From Alphaproteobacteria bacterium UBA998 (lineage in GTDB: Bacteria; Pseudomonadota; Alphaproteobacteria; Rickettsiales; UBA998): 9,577 nt of DNA. Numbering within the stretch: the stretch's first letter is position 1; each line of letters starts with the position of its first letter. Shown here one piece after another: positions 5,715-9,577 of the stretch. Under the pieces are notes generated by a model, which ran no database searches, was not told the origin of the DNA, and saw only the letters and a program-made list of their open reading frames with translations. The DNA lies in assembly GCA_002291925.1 (NCBI GenBank), contig DBAY01000071.1, forward strand, positions 1-9,577, in the 5' to 3' direction. Position numbers and translations under genes: made by a program.

Positions 5715-7160
5715 CTACGCCGCCAGTTCGGTGCCCCCGATGGTGATCTTGTCGATGAGCAGGCTGGGCTGGCCGACGCCGACGGGGACGGACTGGCCCG
5801 CCTTGCCGCAGGTGCCGATGCCGGTATCGAGCCGCGTGTCATTGCCCAAGGCCTTGATGCGCTGCATGACTTCCGGGCCGTTGCCAATCAGCGTGGCGCC
5901 TTTCAGCGGGTGCGTCACCTTGCCCTTTTCAATCATATAGGCCTCGGCGGCGGAGAACACGAATTTGCCGGAGGTGATATCCACCTGCCCGCCGCCGAAA
6001 TTCACCGCATAGACCCCGCGGTCAATGCCCTTGATCATTTCTTCGGGCGAGTAATCGCCGTTCAGCATGTAAGTGTTGGTCATGCGCGGCATGGGGAGGT
6101 GGTTGAAACCCTGACGGCGGCCATTGCCGGTCAGCGGCATCTTCATCAGGCGCGCGTTCATGCGGTCCTGCATGTAACCTTTGAGAATCCCGTCCTCGAT
6201 CAGCACAGTGGCGGCGGCCGGGGTGCCCTCGTCGTCGACGGTGAGCGAGCCGCGGCGGTCGGGCAGGGTGCCGTCATCGAGCACGGTGACGCCCTTGGCG
6301 GCCACGCGCTCGCCGATGCGGTTCGAGAAGGTTGAGGTGCCCTTGCGGTTGAAATCGCCCTCCAGCCCGTGGCCGACGGCCTCATGCAGCAGAATGCCGC
6401 ACCAGCCGGGGCCGAGCACCACCGGCATCTCGCCCGCCGGGGCGGGGCGGGATTCCAAGTTCACCAGTGCCTGCCGCAGCGCCTCGTCCGCCTGCTTCTT
6501 CCAGTTCTCCAGGGTGATGTAATCGCCATATCCCACGCGCCCGCCCGCGCCGTTGGAGCCGGATTCCATGCGGCCCTCCTTCTCCACCATCACCGAGACA
6601 TTCAGGCGCACCAGTGGCCGGATGTCACGGATGCGCGCTTCGCCGGGGCGCATGATCTCCACCACCTGCCACTCACCGAACAGCGAGATGGAAACCTGTT
6701 TCACGCACGGCTCCTTGGTGCGCACATAGCGGTCGATTTCCGAGAGCAAGGCCACTTTCTCGGCGAAGGCAACCTCATGAATGGGGTTCTCCGGCGCATA
6801 GAGCGCAGCGGGGGCGGCATTGGGGGTTAGGTTCAGCGGCCCGGCCTGCGCGCCGTTTTTCTGGATGGCCGCTACCGTTTCCGCCGCGTGGCGCAACGTG
6901 GCCTCATCCATGCGGTTGGCGTGCGCGAAGCCCACTGTCTCGCCCGAAACCGAACGTAGCCCAAAACCTTGTGTGGTGTCGAAGGACGCATTGCGCAGAC
7001 GGCCATCATCGAACACCAGACTTTCGGACTGCACATATTCCATGAACAGCTCGCCGTCATCCATGCCGTGCAGTGCGTCCGAAACGATACGCTCGACCGC
7101 TTGTATATCCATTCCGGTAGGGGCAAAGAAGAAATCATCCGCGAGGGGCTTGGTTTTCAT
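5715..7160 (-). CDS. tldD: TldD family metalloprotease
   Basis: TldD pairs with TldE/PmbA to form a zinc metalloprotease in the cytoplasm that degrades unfolded peptides; in E. coli it matures microcin B17 and affects CcdA stability. The 481-residue product is full length for the family. The signature HEAVGH (259-264, an HExxxH zinc motif) follows a Gly-rich strand (GPGWCGILL), and a second conserved block near the C-terminus, GIGTCGKAGQSVPVG (447-461), carries the cysteine that is a further zinc ligand (Cys451). Start: ATG 7160 gives MKTKPLADD, the usual length; a longer frame to 7358 would overlap coxB and is rejected. The ribosome site is weak (GGAA). No tldE/pmbA is in this window. The gene diverges from coxB and leads into the two small paralogue genes. 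Confidence 0.96.
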   Translation of the reverse strand: MKTKPLADDFFFAPTGMDIQAVERIVSDALHGMDDGELFMEYVQSESLVFDDGRLRNASFDTTQGFGLRSVSGETVGFAHANRMDEATLRHAAETVAAIQKNGAQAGPLNLTPNAAPAALYAPENPIHEVAFAEKVALLSEIDRYVRTKEPCVKQVSISLFGEWQVVEIMRPGEARIRDIRPLVRLNVSVMVEKEGRMESGSNGAGGRVGYGDYITLENWKKQADEALRQALVNLESRPAPAGEMPVVLGPGWCGILLHEAVGHGLEGDFNRKGTSTFSNRIGERVAAKGVTVLDDGTLPDRRGSLTVDDEGTPAAATVLIEDGILKGYMQDRMNARLMKMPLTGNGRRQGFNHLPMPRMTNTYMLNGDYSPEEMIKGIDRGVYAVNFGGGQVDITSGKFVFSAAEAYMIEKGKVTHPLKGATLIGNGPEVMQRIKALGNDTRLDTGIGTCGKAGQSVPVGVGQPSLLIDKITIGGTELAA

Positions 7161-7205
7161 GTCGAGTTCCGTTATGAGAAGGAGCAAATTGCCTGTCTTG
7201 GGTGG

Positions 7206-7234
7206 TTTACTATCTATAACTTTTTCATTATATT
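7206..7234 (+). promoter_or_regulatory. Predicted coxB promoter
   Basis: TTTACT (7206-7211, 4 of 6 to -35 consensus) and TATATT (7229-7234) are separated by 17 bases. Transcription would begin near 7241 and give a leader of about 50 bases before the ATG at 7292. Confidence 0.4.
7227..7232 (-). promoter_or_regulatory. Consensus -10 hexamer for tldD direction
   Basis: On the minus strand 7232-7227 reads TATAAT, a perfect -10, about 67 bases before the tldD ATG. The hexamer 17-18 bases upstream is a poor -35. It overlaps the coxB -10 by four bases. Confidence 0.35.
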
Positions 7235-7237
7235 TCG

Positions 7238-7275
7238 TCTGCCGCCGCATGCGCGTAGGCAGGCAATTCGGCAGA
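7238..7275 (+). other. Possible hairpin in the coxB leader
   Basis: TCTGCCG (7238-7244) and CGGCAGA (7269-7275) are perfect complements with a 24-base loop, inside the predicted 5' leader of coxB and ending just before the ribosome site. It could influence translation or mRNA stability; no known riboswitch is recognised. Confidence 0.3.
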
Positions 7276-7291
7276 AAAATACAGGATGCAC

Positions 7292-8200
7292 ATGACACTA
7301 GGTGATTGCTGGGTAAAAGGCAAACAGGCTTTGGCGGTTGTTTCCACCCTCGCCGCACTGGCCCCGCTAGGCGCGCTGGCGCAGGAGGCCAACCCGGCCA
7401 CCGACGGTATCGTGAAAGGCTATGCGAAGCCGTGGCAGCTCGGCATGCAGGACGGCGCCACCCCGGTGGCGATGGGTATCAACAGCCTGCACAACAATGA
7501 GCTGCTCGCCATCTGCGTGGTTATTTCAGTCATCGTACTGGCGCTGCTGGTCTATGTGTGCCTGCGCTTCAACGAGAAAGCTAATCCGGTGCCGAGCAAG
7601 GTTTCGCACAATACGCTGATCGAGGTGATCTGGACGACCATCCCGATCCTCATCTTGATCGGCATCGCCATCCCGTCGCTGCGCCTGCACCACCTGATGT
7701 ACACCATCGAGAAGCCGGACATGACGCTGAAGGTCACCGGCTACCAATGGTACTGGGGGTACGAGTTCCCGGATTTCGAAGGCGTGGCCTATGAAAGCCG
7801 CCCGATTCCCGATAAGGAAATCGACACCACCAAGCGCCAGATTCGCCTGCTCTCGGTGGATCACCCGCTCGTGGTGCCCACCGGCAAGACGGTGCGCGTG
7901 CAGGTCACCGGCAATGACGTGATCCATAGCTGGGCTATGCCGTCCTTCGGCGTGAAGACCGATGCCATCCCGGGCCGCCTGAACGAGACCTGGTTCCGTG
8001 TGGATCAGCCGGGCATCTATTACGGCCAGTGCTCGGAACTGTGCGGCGTCTATCACTATTACATGCCGATCGAGATCCGCGCCGTGGAGCCGGAAGTGTT
8101 CGAGCAGTGGATTGAACGCGCCAAGGGCGGCAATTACGCGCTCGACGGCCTGTCCATTCCCGGCGAGCCGAAGGTCGCCACACTCCAGCCTGCCCAATAA
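7292..8200 (+). CDS. coxB: Cytochrome c oxidase subunit II
   Basis: Subunit II carries the dinuclear CuA centre that takes electrons from cytochrome c in the periplasm and passes them to heme a of subunit I. The 302-residue product has an N-terminal signal sequence (hydrophobic about 11-28, likely cut after ALA before QEA), then two membrane helices (about 70-91 and 110-129). The periplasmic cupredoxin domain follows, with the aromatic electron-entry patch GYQWYWGYEF. All CuA ligands are present: His212 (VIHSW), then CSELCGVYHYYM with Cys247, Glu249, Cys251, His255 and Met258. Absence of a heme c motif argues for an aa3-type, not a caa3-type, oxidase. Start: ATG 7292 has AGGA 5 bases upstream; the in-frame ATG at 7286 overlaps that site and is less likely. 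It is co-directional with coxA after 31 bases. Confidence 0.97.
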   Translation: MTLGDCWVKGKQALAVVSTLAALAPLGALAQEANPATDGIVKGYAKPWQLGMQDGATPVAMGINSLHNNELLAICVVISVIVLALLVYVCLRFNEKANPVPSKVSHNTLIEVIWTTIPILILIGIAIPSLRLHHLMYTIEKPDMTLKVTGYQWYWGYEFPDFEGVAYESRPIPDKEIDTTKRQIRLLSVDHPLVVPTGKTVRVQVTGNDVIHSWAMPSFGVKTDAIPGRLNETWFRVDQPGIYYGQCSELCGVYHYYMPIEIRAVEPEVFEQWIERAKGGNYALDGLSIPGEPKVATLQPAQ

Positions 8201-8231
8201 GAAACGACAGATTTACTGAAGGTTTGATCCT

Positions 8232-9577
8232 ATGAACAGTGCCATCGCCGCCACCGCCGACCACGCGCATCACGGCCACGCCCCCACCGGGTGGCGCCGC
8301 TGGGTGCTCTCCACCAACCACAAGGATATCGGCACGCTGTACCTGTTTTATGCCGTGTTCGCCGGTCTGGCTGGGGCGGCGCTCTCGCTGGTGATCCGCG
8401 CCGAGCTGATGGTGCCGGGCGACCAGATTTTCCACGGCAATTACCAGCTCTATAACACCTTCGTCACCGCCCACGCGCTGATGATGGTGTTCTTCCTCAT
8501 CATGCCCGCGCTGATCGGCGGGTTCGGCAACTGGTTTGTGCCCATTATGATCGGCGCGCCCGACATGGCTTTCCCGCGCCTGAACAATATCAGCTTCTGG
8601 CTGCTGGTGCCCGCCATGCTGCTTGCCCTGGGCGCCACGCTCATCGGCCAGGGGGCTGGCACGGGCTGGACGCTCTACCCGCCGCTCTCCGTGATCTCGC
8701 ACGACGAGATCGCGGTGGACCTCGCCATTTTCGCGCTGCACGTGGCGGGCATTTCCTCCATCCTCGGCGCCATCAACTTCATCGTGACCATCTTCAACAT
8801 GCGCGCCCCCGGTCTCACGCTGCAGAAGATGCCGCTTTTCGCCTGGGCGATTCTCATCACGGCCTTCCTGCTGCTGCTGTCGCTGCCGGTGCTTGGCGGC
8901 GCCATCACCATGCTGCTGACCGACCGTAACTTCGGTACGCATTTCTTCGCACCTTCCGGCGGTGGTGATCCGGTGCTCTACCAGCATTTGTTTTGGTTCT
9001 TCGGCCACCCGGAAGTGTACGTGCTCATCATTCCGGCCTTCGGCATCATTTCGGAAGTGGTCTCCACCTTCTCCAAGAAGCCGATCTTCGGCTATCTCGG
9101 CATGGTGTACGCCATGTCCTCCATCGGCCTGCTCGGCTTCATCGTGTGGGCGCACCACATGTTCACGGTTGGCCTCGACCCGGACACCCGCGCCTATTAC
9201 ATGATCGCTACCATGATCATCGCGGTGCCCACCGGCATCAAGATCTTCAGCTGGATCGCCACCATGTGGGGCGGCTCCATCAGCTTCAGGACGCCGATGC
9301 TGTTCGCACTGGGCTTCATCTTCCTCTTCACAGTGGGTGGGGTGACGGGCGTGGTGCTCGCCAATTCGGTGGTCGACATCTACATGCACGATACCTATTA
9401 CGTGGTCGCGCATTTCCACTACGCCATGTCTCTCGGCGCGCTGTTCGGCGTGTTCACCGCCTTCTATTACTGGATTCCGAAAATCTCGGGCTTCATGTAT
9501 AATGAGCGCCTCGGCAAAATCCACTTCTGGGTTTTCTTCATCGGCACCAACCTGACCTTCTTCCCGCAGCACTTCCT
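8232..9577 (+). CDS. coxA: Cytochrome c oxidase subunit I (partial, runs off the window)
   Basis: This is the catalytic subunit of the aa3-type terminal oxidase: it reduces oxygen to water and pumps protons across the inner membrane. About 448 codons are present; the family is usually 520-560, so the C-terminus is missing at the right edge. The start at 8232 is preceded by GAAGG 9 bases upstream. Visible residues: heme a ligands His81 and His396; CuB ligands His259, His308 and His309; heme a3 ligand His394; Tyr263, crosslinked to His259 in the family; Glu261 in GHPEVY, which marks the A1 subgroup. The D-channel residues Asp111 and Asn118 (PDMAFPRLN) and the K-channel Lys337 are intact. The N-terminus is His-rich (DHAHHGHA), common for this subunit. 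It follows coxB as an operon. Confidence 0.97.
   Translation, partial: MNSAIAATADHAHHGHAPTGWRRWVLSTNHKDIGTLYLFYAVFAGLAGAALSLVIRAELMVPGDQIFHGNYQLYNTFVTAHALMMVFFLIMPALIGGFGNWFVPIMIGAPDMAFPRLNNISFWLLVPAMLLALGATLIGQGAGTGWTLYPPLSVISHDEIAVDLAIFALHVAGISSILGAINFIVTIFNMRAPGLTLQKMPLFAWAILITAFLLLLSLPVLGGAITMLLTDRNFGTHFFAPSGGGDPVLYQHLFWFFGHPEVYVLIIPAFGIISEVVSTFSKKPIFGYLGMVYAMSSIGLLGFIVWAHHMFTVGLDPDTRAYYMIATMIIAVPTGIKIFSWIATMWGGSISFRTPMLFALGFIFLFTVGGVTGVVLANSVVDIYMHDTYYVVAHFHYAMSLGALFGVFTAFYYWIPKISGFMYNERLGKIHFWVFFIGTNLTFFPQHF

Larger units (their letters stand above)
7187..7268. promoter_or_regulatory. 9-bp inverted repeat flanking the divergent tldD/coxB promoters
   Basis: AATTGCCTG (7187-7195) and CAGGCAATT (7260-7268) are perfect reverse complements 64 bases apart. 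Their centres are 73 bases apart, close to seven helical turns. They bracket the only AT-rich stretch of the intergenic region, where the -10 candidates for both directions lie. This is the geometry expected of a regulator binding both half-sites, but no known factor is recognised. Confidence 0.4.

Noticed and set aside
7161..7358. Longer tldD start at 7358
   Set aside because: It would overlap the coxB start and both promoters; family length fits the ATG at 7160.
7935..9572. A 545-codon open frame on the minus strand over coxB-coxA
   Set aside because: It is antisense to coxA and the end of coxB; the His/Glu/Gly-rich translation is the mirror of membrane-protein codons.

Overview
The window looks like chromosomal DNA of a GC-rich alphaproteobacterium. 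The evidence is a dimeric, eukaryote-like NADP-dependent isocitrate dehydrogenase, an alphaproteobacterial-style monofunctional transglycosylase (MtgA), and tldD next to coxB-coxA, an arrangement common in that class. I cannot place it below class level from the sequence alone.

Layout, left to right. A small Gly/Ser/Gln-rich disordered protein is encoded on the minus strand (119-310), with a clear intrinsic terminator at 41-71. Next, also on the minus strand, is a ~470-residue protein of unknown family with a serine-hydrolase-like nucleophile elbow. It diverges from icd (1939-3147, plus). After icd, a promoter built on an AT-rich 8-bp tandem repeat leads into an unknown gene (3261-4000) that carries a single frameshift; its restored product looks distantly like a degenerate LytM/M23 fold. 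Then comes mtgA (4054-4749), whose stop codon overlaps the stop of a convergent minus-strand gene. That minus-strand unit reads tldD (7160-5715) followed by two tightly coupled small genes (5649-5164 and 5162-4746). Their products appear to be diverged tandem paralogues of a family I do not recognise. Finally, tldD and coxB diverge from a compact 131-bp control region, and coxB-coxA runs off the right edge.

Functionally, the recognisable genes are housekeeping: TCA cycle (icd), cell wall polymerisation (mtgA), TldD-type metalloprotease, and aa3-type terminal oxidase subunits II and I. The less described material lies between them: the putative hydrolase, the frameshifted gene, the paralogue pair and the disordered small protein. 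I see no RNA gene, CRISPR array, insertion sequence or prophage gene, and no gap longer than about 130 bases without a gene. I see no convincing multi-gene new system. The best candidates for something undescribed are the paralogue pair, the putative hydrolase and the symmetrical tldD/coxB control region.
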